NCBI RefSeq assembly: GCF_009906855.1
Contig: NZ_CP047650.1
Location: 5,790,581-5,854,580 of the forward strand
Direction: 5' to 3'
Source of the DNA: Xylophilus rhododendri
GTDB lineage: Bacteria; Pseudomonadota; Gammaproteobacteria; Burkholderiales; Burkholderiaceae_C
DNA: 64,000 bases
Below, in pieces: positions 17,502-25,092 of this stretch; positions within the stretch are counted from its first letter, which is position 1; each line of letters begins with the position of its first letter. Made by a program: the position numbers and the translations under genes. The notes below the pieces were generated by a model, which had not been told where the DNA came from, ran no database searches, and saw only the letters and a program-made list of their open reading frames with translations.

Positions 17502-18701
17502 TCAGGCAGCCATGGCGGCTTCGGTTTCGACCGCATCGCGCGGCAGGTAGGCGATGCCCTGCATCAGCCGGCGCGCGGTGCGGCCGAAGCCCAGCCGCTT
17601 GAAGCTGGCAGCTTGCGGCGCAGCGCCGGCCTCGGCCTCGCACACCACCGTCATCGCGCCCAGCGGATGGCCGATGCGCAGGCTCCCGGGCCGCGCGCCG
17701 GCGGCCGCTTCCCGCACCAGGGTGCCGGGTATGCAGGACATGGCGGCGATGCACATGGAGCCGGTGCCGGCCATGCTTTCGTGGCACTTGTTGTAGAAGA
17801 TGAAGCGCGCCTGCAGGTCCATCTCCGCCGCCGCCACGGGCCGGCCCTGGCTGTCGGTGTAGTCCCGTGGCGGGGCCACCAGCACCACCAGGGGCAGGGC
17901 GGGCGACTCGGTCTCGGCGGCGCGCCAGTCGCTGGCCAGGCCGATCAGCGCGGCGGCTTTGCCACGCAGTTCCTTCAGCGTGGCGATGAGGGTTTCGTCC
18001 GCGTCGATGGCGACGGGCAGGGGCAGGGCGGGACCGGTGCAGCCCACATCCGCGGCACGCACGAAGACGCAGGGGTTGGCCACGTCGCCGATGCTGGCCT
18101 CGATGCGCCGGCCGTCTTCCAGGGCGATGGTGTCGATCGCATGGCCGGTCGGCATCACCTTGCCGGTCTTGGCGCCGGTGGTGGCGCGGTAGTCCATGAA
18201 GATCTCGGCGCCGGTGCCCGGCACGCCGGGGATCGCGAAATCGCCGCTGACCTTGACCCGGCCGTGCTGCACCGGCACATGGGCGATCAGCAGCTTGCCG
18301 GTGTTGGTGTTGAAGATGCGTACCTGGGTCACCGGACCCTGCGCCGCCACCATGCCGGAATCGATGGCGAAGGGCCCCACGCCCGCCGAGATGTTGCCGC
18401 AGTTGCTGGTGTAGACCACCAGCCCGCGGCCGGGCGGCACGATGCCGTAGGTGTAGTCGACGTCGGCATCGGGCCGCTGCGACGGCGCCACGATGGCGAG
18501 CTTGGCGGTCACCAGGCGGGAGCCGCCCAGGCCGTCGATCTGCAACAGGTCCTGGCTGCCGAGCGCGGCCTTGAGCATGGCATCGCGGCGCGGGCCGGGC
18601 GGCGGAAGGTCGGCGGCGCTGAAATACAGGCCCTTGCTGGTGCCGCCGCGCATCAGGGTGCAGGGCAGGGCGATCTGTTCGTGGTCGGTTTCGGTCTGCA
18701 T
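17502..18701 (-). CDS. PrpF family isomerase (methylaconitate / oxalomesaconate / methylitaconate type)
   Basis: PrpF-family protein (399 aa) with the two-domain diaminopimelate-epimerase-like fold. Characteristic segments are CTLMRGGTSKGLYFSAADLP at the N-terminus, YTSNCGNISAGVGPFAI (the first active-site Cys region) and NKCHESMAGTGSMCIAAMS toward the C-terminus. Known members shift double bonds: 2-methylaconitate cis-trans isomerase, 4-oxalomesaconate tautomerase GalD and 3-methylitaconate delta-isomerase Mii. Placement directly downstream of LeuC/LeuD-like and ICL-family genes suits an unsaturated branched dicarboxylate or an aconitate derivative. It lies 38 nt after the LeuD-like gene. 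Confidence 0.87.
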   Translation of the reverse strand: MQTETDHEQIALPCTLMRGGTSKGLYFSAADLPPPGPRRDAMLKAALGSQDLLQIDGLGGSRLVTAKLAIVAPSQRPDADVDYTYGIVPPGRGLVVYTSNCGNISAGVGPFAIDSGMVAAQGPVTQVRIFNTNTGKLLIAHVPVQHGRVKVSGDFAIPGVPGTGAEIFMDYRATTGAKTGKVMPTGHAIDTIALEDGRRIEASIGDVANPCVFVRAADVGCTGPALPLPVAIDADETLIATLKELRGKAAALIGLASDWRAAETESPALPLVVLVAPPRDYTDSQGRPVAAAEMDLQARFIFYNKCHESMAGTGSMCIAAMSCIPGTLVREAAAGARPGSLRIGHPLGAMTVVCEAEAGAAPQAASFKRLGFGRTARRLMQGIAYLPRDAVETEAAMAA

Positions 18702-18739
18702 GTGTCTGTCTCCGTGGTCTCAATCGGTCGGCGGCGGGC

Positions 18740-19354
18740 TCAGGCCACCGGCTCCCACACCCAGGGCCGGGCGAGGCGGTCGGCGGCCTGCCAGGCGAGG
18801 ATGGTGTCGCGGCGCTGCAAGGTGCGGCTCACGTCGTCCAGGCCGTCGAGCAGGGCGGCGCGTTTCATCGGGTCGATGGCGAAGCCCTGCACCCGGCCGC
18901 CGGGAAACACGACTTCGTTGCGCTGCAGGTCCACGCCGACGGCCGATCCATCGGCCGCCAGCGCCGCCAGCGCATCCAGGGCATCGCGCGGCAAGGCCAC
19001 CGGCAGCATGCCGTTCTGGAAGCAGTTGTTGAAGAAGATGTCGCCGAAGCTCTCGGCGATGACGCAGCGCACGCCGCTGCCGGCCAGCGCCCAGACGGCG
19101 CCCTCGCGCGAGGAGCCGCAGCCAAAGTTGCGGCCGGCCAGCAGGATGGGCGCGCCGCGGAAGGCCGGCTGGTTGAGCACGCAGCCGGGGTCCTCGCTGC
19201 CGTCGGGGCGCAGGCGCAGGGCCTCCATCGCATAGGGGCCGAGCTGGCCGCGCTCGAAGGCGGCCAGGCGCTCGATGCGGATCACGGTGTCGGTATCGAC
19301 GTTGTCCAGCATCAGCGGCGCGGCCGGGCCGGTCACGGTGGTGAAGGGGGTCAT
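18740..19354 (-). CDS. LeuD-like aconitase-family hydro-lyase small subunit
   Basis: Swivel-domain subunit (204 aa) related to LeuD, dimethylmaleate hydratase small subunit and other aconitase-family small subunits. The key loop is LAGRNFGCGSSREGAVWAL, followed by VIAESFGDIFFNNCFQNGML. ATG at 19354 gives MTPFTTVTGPAAPLMLDNVD, with the conserved NVDTD(T)VI strand. It starts 1 nt after the stop of the LeuC-like gene, so both are made together. With the ICL-family lyase and PrpF-like isomerase beside it and no leuA or leuB, it is unlikely to be the leucine-pathway enzyme. Confidence 0.9.
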   Translation of the reverse strand: MTPFTTVTGPAAPLMLDNVDTDTVIRIERLAAFERGQLGPYAMEALRLRPDGSEDPGCVLNQPAFRGAPILLAGRNFGCGSSREGAVWALAGSGVRCVIAESFGDIFFNNCFQNGMLPVALPRDALDALAALAADGSAVGVDLQRNEVVFPGGRVQGFAIDPMKRAALLDGLDDVSRTLQRRDTILAWQAADRLARPWVWEPVA

Positions 19355-19355
19355 C

Positions 19356-20765
19356 TCACAGCTCCCGGGGATCGGCGATGGCGCCGGCCAGCGCGCTGGC
19401 CACCGCTGTCGCGGGACTGGCCAGATGGGTGCGCACGCCCTTGCCCTGGCGGCCCACGAAATTGCGGTTGGAGGTGGACACCACCCGCTCGCCCGGCTCG
19501 GCGATCTCGCCGTTGGCCGCCACGCACATGCTGCAGCCGGGCTCGCGCCAGTCGAAGCCGGCCTCGATGAAGCGTTGGTGCAGGCCTTCCCGCTCCGCCT
19601 GGCGGCGCACGTTCTCGGAGCCCGGCACCACCCAGGCGGTGACATGCGGCGCCACCCGCAGGCCGGGGCGCAGCAAGTCCGTGGCGGCACGCAGGTCGGA
19701 GATCCGCGAGTTGGTGCAGGAGCCGATGAAGACCCGGTCGATACGCTGGCCGCGCAGCGCGCTGCCGGCCGCCAGGCCCATGTACTGGCGCGCCTCCCGC
19801 CAGGCATCGCGCCGGGCTTCGTCGGGCGCATCGTTGTCCAGCGGCACCCAGCCGGCGATGCCGGTGCCCTGCTCGGGGCTGGTGCCCCAGGTGAGCTGGG
19901 GTTCGAGCGCGGAGATGTCGATGTTTTCCTCCCGGTCGAAGGCCGCGCCCGGGTCCGAACGCAGGCCGCGCCAATGGGCCACGGCCTGGTCGAACAGCGC
20001 GCCCCGTGGCGCGAAGGGCCGGCCGGCGAGGTAGTCGAAGACCTTGTCGTCCGGCGCCACCAAACCGACCTTGGCGCCCATCTCGATGGACAGGTTGCAG
20101 ACCGTCATGCGCTCCTCCACCGACATGGCCTCGATCGCCGGGCCGGCATATTCCACCGCATGGCCGGTGCCGGCGGCCGCGCCCAGCCGGGAGATGGCAT
20201 GCAGGATCACGTCCTTGGCGGCCACCCGATCGGGCAGTAGACCCTCGAAGCGGATGCGCATGCTGCGCGGCTTGCGCTGCATCAGCGTCTGGGTGGCCAG
20301 GGCGTGCATCAGCTCGGAGGAGCCGACGCCGAAGGCCATGGCGCCCAGTGCGCCGTCGGTGCAGGTATGGCTGTCGCCGCAGATCACGGTGGTGCCGGGC
20401 AGCACGATGCCCATCTCCGGACCCATCACATGCACGATGCCGTGGCCCGGCTGGCCCAGATCGAAGAACCGGATGCCGCGCGACCGCGACCCGTCCTTCA
20501 GACGCGACCACAGTTGCGCGCCGCCGGCGAAGGTGGTGCCGGTGCGGCCGGGCGCGGTGGACACCATGTGGTCCGGCGTGGCGAAAGCCAGTTCGGGCCG
20601 GGCCACCGGCAGCTGGCGTTCCTCCAGCTGGCCCAGGCTGCGCGAGCCGGACATGTCGTGCAGCAGTTGCCGGTCGATGTGCAGCAGTGCCCAGCCATCG
20701 CCGAGCTCTTCGATCACATGGGCCTGCCAGAGCTTGTCGAACAGGGTGGTGGCAGGCGTGCTCAC
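19356..20765 (-). CDS. LeuC-like aconitase-family hydro-lyase large subunit
   Basis: Large 4Fe-4S subunit (469 aa) of an aconitase-family hydro-lyase that interconverts a hydroxy-acid and its unsaturated form. The cluster cysteines are visible in GSCTNSRISDLRAA and GCSMCVAANGE; the segment VICGDSHTCTDGALGAMAFG is the family signature. Start is GTG at 20765 (VSTPATTLFDKLWQAHVIEE), overlapping the lyase stop by 4 nt (GTGA); an upstream in-frame start at 20822 lies deep in the lyase gene. Pairing with a separate small subunit and neighbouring ICL-family lyase matches DmdA/DmdB of dimethylmaleate hydratase by family and order, though the substrate is inference. Confidence 0.9.
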   Translation of the reverse strand: MSTPATTLFDKLWQAHVIEELGDGWALLHIDRQLLHDMSGSRSLGQLEERQLPVARPELAFATPDHMVSTAPGRTGTTFAGGAQLWSRLKDGSRSRGIRFFDLGQPGHGIVHVMGPEMGIVLPGTTVICGDSHTCTDGALGAMAFGVGSSELMHALATQTLMQRKPRSMRIRFEGLLPDRVAAKDVILHAISRLGAAAGTGHAVEYAGPAIEAMSVEERMTVCNLSIEMGAKVGLVAPDDKVFDYLAGRPFAPRGALFDQAVAHWRGLRSDPGAAFDREENIDISALEPQLTWGTSPEQGTGIAGWVPLDNDAPDEARRDAWREARQYMGLAAGSALRGQRIDRVFIGSCTNSRISDLRAATDLLRPGLRVAPHVTAWVVPGSENVRRQAEREGLHQRFIEAGFDWREPGCSMCVAANGEIAEPGERVVSTSNRNFVGRQGKGVRTHLASPATAVASALAGAIADPREL

Positions 20766-21664
20766 GATGTCTTGGCCTCCGCCTGCGGTGCGTCGCGGAA
20801 ACGGGTGCGCATGGCATTCCATTCGTCAGCGCCCCAGCGCCGGAAACGCTCGGCCACCGGCACCGACTGGGCCGACACCGGAGGCTTGCGGGTCTCGCGC
20901 AGGCCGTGCAGGGCTTCGTCGCAGGCGCCGACCACCGCGCCGATCAGCAGGCTGGGCAGGATGGCCAGCCGGTAGCCCATGGCCTGGGCCGCGTCCAGGC
21001 CCACATCGGGTGTCTTGCCGCCGCGCACGATGTTGAGCAGGCAGGGGCCGTGGACCCGCTGGGGGATGAGGGCGAGTTCCTGCATATCCTGCGCGGCCTC
21101 GACGAAGGCCATGTCGGCACCGGCGGCCAGTGCGGCGTTGGCGCGGGCGATGGCTTCGTCGAAACCGATGACGGCGCGTGCGTCGGTGCGGGCGATGATG
21201 AGGAAGTCCGGATCCACCCGTGCCGCCACCGCCGCGCGGATCTTGGCGATGAAGTCCTCGCGCGAGACGACTTCCTTGCCGTCGAGGTGGCCGCAGCGCT
21301 TGGGCGCGACCTGGTCCTCGATATGGCAGCCGGCGAGCCCGGCGCGTTCGTACTCGCGGATGGTGCGGGTGACATTGAGCTCGTTGCCGTAGCCGGTGTC
21401 GGCATCGGCGATCACCGGAATGCCCACCGACTGCGCCATGACAGCCGCCGCCTGCGCCATCTCGGTCAGGGTGAGCAGGCCGAAATCCGGAAAGCCGCGC
21501 GAGGCGGACACACCGGCCCCCGTCATGTAGGCGCAGGCGAAGCCCGCCTGCTCGATGGTGCGGGCGGTGATGCCGTCGTATCCGCCCGGTGCGGCGACCA
21601 GGCCGGGCGCGGCCAGCAGGGCACGCAGCTGGCGACGGGGTGAAGAAGGGGTGGCAGGCGACAT
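20762..21664 (-). CDS. Isocitrate lyase/PEP mutase family lyase
   Basis: First gene of the operon, 300 aa. It belongs to the isocitrate lyase/phosphoenolpyruvate mutase superfamily, with GIPVIADADTGYGN (metal-binding Asp), EDQVAPKRCGHLDGKEVV (the catalytic KRCGH loop) and IIARTDARAV. A Cys in the KRCGH loop marks a true C-C lyase such as methylisocitrate lyase or 2,3-dimethylmalate lyase rather than a mutase. Expected products are pyruvate or glyoxylate plus a smaller acid. The ATG at 21664 is preferred to a TTG at 21685. The promoter and a divergent GntR regulator lie just upstream. Confidence 0.9.
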   Translation of the reverse strand: MSPATPSSPRRQLRALLAAPGLVAAPGGYDGITARTIEQAGFACAYMTGAGVSASRGFPDFGLLTLTEMAQAAAVMAQSVGIPVIADADTGYGNELNVTRTIREYERAGLAGCHIEDQVAPKRCGHLDGKEVVSREDFIAKIRAAVAARVDPDFLIIARTDARAVIGFDEAIARANAALAAGADMAFVEAAQDMQELALIPQRVHGPCLLNIVRGGKTPDVGLDAAQAMGYRLAILPSLLIGAVVGACDEALHGLRETRKPPVSAQSVPVAERFRRWGADEWNAMRTRFRDAPQAEAKTS

Positions 21665-21718
21665 GGGCGGATACCTCGACGGCAAAACAGGGCAGGGCTG
21701 CGGCGGCAGCGAATCAAA

Positions 21719-21777
21719 GACGTACTAAGTCTATAACGTCCTAAATAAATGATGTCATAGGGTCGATACACTTGACA
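21719..21777. promoter_or_regulatory. Divergent control region with candidate GntR/UTRA operators
   Basis: Unlike the surrounding genes this segment is AT-rich. It holds an inverted repeat GACGT-12 nt-ACGTC (21719-21740), which also contains the near direct repeat ACGTACTAA/ACGTCCTAA (21720 and 21736), and a second inverted repeat TGTCA-15 nt-TGACA (21753-21777) touching the regulator's start codon. It separates the lyase operon from its divergent GntR gene, so it most probably holds both promoters and the operator; the exact site is not certain. Confidence 0.5.
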
Positions 21778-21778
21778 C

Positions 21779-22585
21779 ATGAAGCCAACCGCCGCACCGC
21801 CGCTGCCACGCAAGACCGGCCTGCCCCTGCACCACCAGTTGTTCGTGGTGCTGCGCGACCAGATCCTGCGCGGCCTCTATCCGCCGGGCGCCGCCATTCC
21901 CAACGAGGCGCGGCTGTGCGAGCTGTTCGGCGTCTCGCGCATCACGGTGCGGCGCGCGGTGGCCGACCTGGAGGCCGAGGGCCTGCTGGAGAAACGCCAT
22001 GGCCACGGCACCTTCGTGCGCCACGAGCTGCCCGCGCAAAGGCCGGCGGCGACCCTGGGGTTCATCGATTCATTGCGCAAGCAGGCGCAGAACACCGAGG
22101 TGCAGGTGCTGGAGCTGCTGACCGGCCCGGCGCCGGCCGTCGTCGCCCTGCAGCTGCAGTTGGCCGTGGGCGAGGCGGCGATCCATGCCGTGCGCCTTCG
22201 CTCGGCGGGCGGCCGCCCCCTGATGGTGACGGATGCCTGGGTGCCCGAGCACCTGGGCAAGGGCATCACCCGCGCGGCGCTACGCAGGCAGGGGCTCTAT
22301 GAAATCCTCATGGCGCAGGGCGTGCGCTTCGGCCGGGTGGTGCAGGAGATCACCGCCTTGTCGGCCGATCCGCATTACGCCAGGCTGCTGGCCGTGGCCG
22401 TCGGCTCGCCGCTGCTGCGCATGACCCGGTTGCTCTATGGAGCCGACCGCCAGCCGGTGCAGCACCTCACGATTTCCGTCACGCCGGAACGCAGCCGGAT
22501 CCTGATGGATGTGTCCAACGAGAGCGTCAACACCCTGGGGGCCGGGCAGATTACCCATGACGCGGCGGGTGCTGGCGACATGTGA
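21779..22585 (+). CDS. GntR/HutC-type transcriptional regulator (UTRA domain)
   Basis: Transcriptional regulator of 268 aa. The N-terminal winged helix (residues about 15-85) includes LHHQLFVVLRDQILRGLYPP, GVSRITVRRAVADLEAEGLL and HGHGTFV, the GntR signature. The C-terminal UTRA ligand-binding domain begins near 110 (LELLTGPAPAVVALQLQLAV) and ends TPERSRILMDV. HutC-type regulators usually repress and are released by a pathway intermediate. It diverges from the lyase/LeuCD/PrpF/PrpD/Bug operon with 114 nt between the start codons, so it is the obvious regulator of that operon. Confidence 0.92.
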   Translation: MKPTAAPPLPRKTGLPLHHQLFVVLRDQILRGLYPPGAAIPNEARLCELFGVSRITVRRAVADLEAEGLLEKRHGHGTFVRHELPAQRPAATLGFIDSLRKQAQNTEVQVLELLTGPAPAVVALQLQLAVGEAAIHAVRLRSAGGRPLMVTDAWVPEHLGKGITRAALRRQGLYEILMAQGVRFGRVVQEITALSADPHYARLLAVAVGSPLLRMTRLLYGADRQPVQHLTISVTPERSRILMDVSNESVNTLGAGQITHDAAGAGDM

Positions 22586-22710
22586 TTGCCAGGGCGATGA
22601 TCGGATCTTGGCGACCGCGTCGGATGTCGTTGCTGGCAGGCCGCCGAAACCCAGCCGGCATCGCGGCAGCAAGCCACCAGGTGCACAATCGACCCCAACC
22701 TGGACATCCC

Positions 22711-22956
22711 ATGAGCACCACCCCTCTCCTTGACGACGATGCCGACAGCGCCTTGACGCGCGATGCGTTGCGCACCTATGCGCGCAACGCAGGCCAGCGC
22801 GCTCATGACCAGGGCTTGGCGGTGCGCGGCTTCGTGCTGCGGGCGCGAGGTGACGAGCTCGTGCGCGAATCGCGCGATGGTTCCGTGGCGGTGCTGCGCC
22901 CAATGGCTCCTGCCCAGCAGGTCCGCGCCGGACTGACCCTGCATAAGCGCCGCTGA
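22711..22956 (+). CDS. Small protein, putative antitoxin partner of a zeta-like toxin
   Basis: Protein of 81 aa that I do not recognise by family. It begins MSTTPLLDDDADSALTRDAL and has a charged middle part (RTYARNAGQRAHDQGLAVRG) and a short basic end (LTLHKRR). It lies 36 nt upstream of a zeta-toxin-like P-loop gene on the same strand; small proteins in this place are commonly the cognate antitoxin. The start at 22711 follows no good Shine-Dalgarno, so an upstream in-frame start at 22582 cannot be excluded, though that region looks non-coding. Confidence 0.6.
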   Translation: MSTTPLLDDDADSALTRDALRTYARNAGQRAHDQGLAVRGFVLRARGDELVRESRDGSVAVLRPMAPAQQVRAGLTLHKRR

Positions 22957-22992
22957 AGCATTGGTTCCGCCAGCCTTCGAGACCACGCGATC

Positions 22993-23733
22993 GTGCCTCG
23001 ACTACGTGTATTCGCAGGGCCCAATGGTTCAGGCAAAAGCACGCTGGTGGCTGTTTTGCCGCCGGAGTGGATAGGTGTCTATGTCAACGCCGACGATCTC
23101 GAACTTTCCCTGCGCAACAATGGATTTTTCGACCTCGCGGCCTACCAGCTGCAAGAGGACGCCGAAACGAGATTCGAGGATCTGCGTATGTCGCTGCAAC
23201 AGTCCAGGCGGATCACGCCGCGGCAGGTGCAGGGCGTCATCGCCGGTTAGATCCTGCAGCAAAGCCGGATCCACATCCCCGTAGCCGTGGTCGACTCCTA
23301 CCTGGCCGCCACGATCTGCGATTTCCTGCGCCAAGAATTGCTGGCCTCGGGGCGAGACTTCACCTTTGAGACGGTGATGTCGCATGGCAGCAAGGTGGAT
23401 TTCATGCGCGAAGCGCAACGCCGTGGCTACCGAACCTACCTGTATTTCATCGCGACCGGTGACGCGGATATCAACATCGACCGGGTCGACCAGCGGGTGG
23501 CGCTGGGCGGCCACCCTGTGGACCCGGCCACGGTGCGGCAGCGCTATGAACGCTCGATCGCCCTGCTGCTGCAGGCCTGTGAGGCCGCTAACCGCGCTTA
23601 TGTTTTCGACAATTCCGGCCAGGCGCATCAGATGCTCGCGGAAGTCACGGACGGCGATGAACTGACCTTGCACAGCGACACGCTACCGGCCTGGTTCACC
23701 GGCTCGGCGCTGTGGCAGGCTTTTCAGGCGTGA
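22993..23733 (+). pseudogene. Zeta-toxin-like ATPase interrupted by an in-frame stop
   Basis: P-loop protein of the zeta toxin/UDP-N-acetylglucosamine kinase-like group. From GTG at 22993 it reads VFAGPNGSGKSTLVAVLPPE (Walker A), VYVNADDLE and the expected LAAYQLQEDAE helix, then stops at a TAG at 23248-23250. The same frame continues at once with ILQQSRIHIPVAVVDSYLA and a complete C-terminal half: DFTFETVMSH (the family's FETVMS motif), RTYLYFIATGDADINIDRV and AYVFDNSG. Repairing the one codon (TAG from CAG or TGG) would give 246 residues. No base has been lost. It is therefore a nonsense-inactivated toxin gene unless the stop is read through. Confidence 0.85.
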
Positions 23734-23779
23734 TGCACACAGAGGCCGAGGCCAAGGACGCCACTGGTTTCGAACGGCG

Positions 23780-24469
23780 TCACTCCTCCCGCCCGCCGAT
23801 GCCCAGCAGGGCCAGCAGCGCCTGGAAGACGTTGAACAGGCTGAGGTAAACGCCCAGCGTCGCCGTGATGTAGTTGGTTTCCAGCCCATCCTTCACCCGC
23901 TTGAGGTCATGCAGGATGAAGGCCGAGAAGACGCCGATCGTCAGCACCGCGATGGTGATCATCAGCGCGCCCGACTGTAGGAAGACGTTGGCGATGCCCG
24001 CCACCAAGATCATCAGCGCCCCGATGAAGAGCCACTTGCCCATGGCCGACAGGTCGCGCTTGATGAGGGACGACAGGCCGGCCATGCCCAGGAAGATCGC
24101 GCCGGTGCCGGCGAAAGCCGTCATGACGAGGGCCGCACCGTTGCTCTGCCCCAGCACGCTGCCGACCAGGCGCGAAAGCATCAGCCCCATGAAGAAGGTG
24201 AAGGCCAGCAGCACGAACACGCCGGCCGCCGAGTGCTTGGTCTTCTCGATGGCGAACATGAAGCCGAATGCGCCGCCCAGGAACAGCAGCAGGCCGATGC
24301 CGGGCGACAGGGCGGCGGCCATGCCGGTGGCCACGCCCACCCAGGCGCCCAGCACGGTCGGCACCATGGACAGGGCCAGCAGCCAGTAGGTATTGCGCAG
24401 GACTTCGTTGCGCCCGGCGCTGACGGCGGCGGACGAGCCGCCGTCGTAGGTCTGAATGTTCTCGTTCAT
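23780..24469 (-). CDS. Bax inhibitor-1/YccA family membrane protein
   Basis: Integral inner-membrane protein of 229 aa with about seven hydrophobic segments, beginning MNENIQTYDGGSSAAVSAGR and then NTYWLLALSMVPTVLGAWVG. The family marks are LRNTYWLLALSM, AFTFFMGLMLSRL and the C-terminal ITATLGVYLSLFNVFQALL. E. coli YccA binds FtsH and protects SecY; some relatives conduct calcium ions or protons. The start at 24469 has CAGGTGA upstream; a much longer upstream frame is not coding. It is 46 nt downstream of the Ala-rich exported protein on the same strand, so they could be co-transcribed. Confidence 0.92.
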   Translation of the reverse strand: MNENIQTYDGGSSAAVSAGRNEVLRNTYWLLALSMVPTVLGAWVGVATGMAAALSPGIGLLLFLGGAFGFMFAIEKTKHSAAGVFVLLAFTFFMGLMLSRLVGSVLGQSNGAALVMTAFAGTGAIFLGMAGLSSLIKRDLSAMGKWLFIGALMILVAGIANVFLQSGALMITIAVLTIGVFSAFILHDLKRVKDGLETNYITATLGVYLSLFNVFQALLALLGIGGREE

Positions 24470-24515
24470 GGGGTCACCTGTTTGGGTTCGTTCGAATCCG
24501 GCCGCCGGCTTTTTC

Positions 24516-24971
24516 TTACTTGGCCGCGGCGCGGGCCGCTTCGGCCTTGGCCTTGGCCGCGTCGGCCTTGTGCTGCAGTTCCTGGGCTTCCTTGTCCGCC
24601 GCCGCGGCTTCGGCCTGCCTGGCGTTGGCGGCCTCCTTGTCCGAAGACATGCCGCCGGCCAGCGCGCTGCCGGCCATGGAGCCGACGACACCGCCCACGA
24701 CGGCGGCACCGAGGGTCGAGCCCATGCCGGGGCGCGGTGCCGCCGCGGCGGGTACGGCGGCATCAGGTGCCGCGGCAGCGGGTGCAGCCGACGCCGCCGG
24801 AGCCGGTGCAGCGGCCGGAGCCGGCTTGGCGGGCGCCCGGCTGAAGCTCGAAGTCGACGACTTGCCCCCGCCCATGCGCTTGGCATGCGCCACCGAGGGC
24901 AGCGCCAGGGACACGACGGTCACGGCCATCACCGCGGCGGCGGTGGAACGAATGGAGAAAGAAGTGCGCAT
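24516..24971 (-). CDS. Exported Ala-rich protein with glycine-zipper-like segment, unknown function
   Basis: Protein of 151 aa with no recognised function. A Sec signal peptide (MRTSFSIRSTAAAVMAVTVV, cleavage after AHA) precedes a Pro/Ala-rich spacer. It is followed by a Gly/Ala stretch (GSTLGAAVVGGVVGSMAGSA), which resembles a membrane-inserting glycine zipper, and a highly charged Ala/Lys/Glu-rich coiled coil at the C-terminus. The start is placed at 24971 because AAGGACA lies upstream and the signal peptide follows at once. Similar small proteins occur beside YccA-type genes; the partnership is only suggested by co-direction and proximity. Confidence 0.75.
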   Translation of the reverse strand: MRTSFSIRSTAAAVMAVTVVSLALPSVAHAKRMGGGKSSTSSFSRAPAKPAPAAAPAPAASAAPAAAAPDAAVPAAAAPRPGMGSTLGAAVVGGVVGSMAGSALAGGMSSDKEAANARQAEAAAADKEAQELQHKADAAKAKAEAARAAAK

Positions 24972-25092
24972 GGTGCAGTTGTCCTTGAGTTGGGGAACGC
25001 GGCCGGTATTTCGGCCGAGACCTGAACTTAAGGCGGGAAACGAATCGAAAAAAGAAGAAGATATGAGAACGTAGTTCCCGAAAAACCGGAAG

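Noticed and set aside
18740..20765. LeuC/LeuD-like genes as leucine biosynthesis
   Set aside because: No leuA or leuB nearby, fused operon with an ICL-family lyase, PrpF and PrpD and a GntR regulator; a degradative hydratase is more likely.
23248..23250. TAG in the zeta-like gene as programmed recoding
   Set aside because: No pyrrolysine or suppressor element is visible and the codon position is not a known recoding site; a nonsense mutation is simpler.
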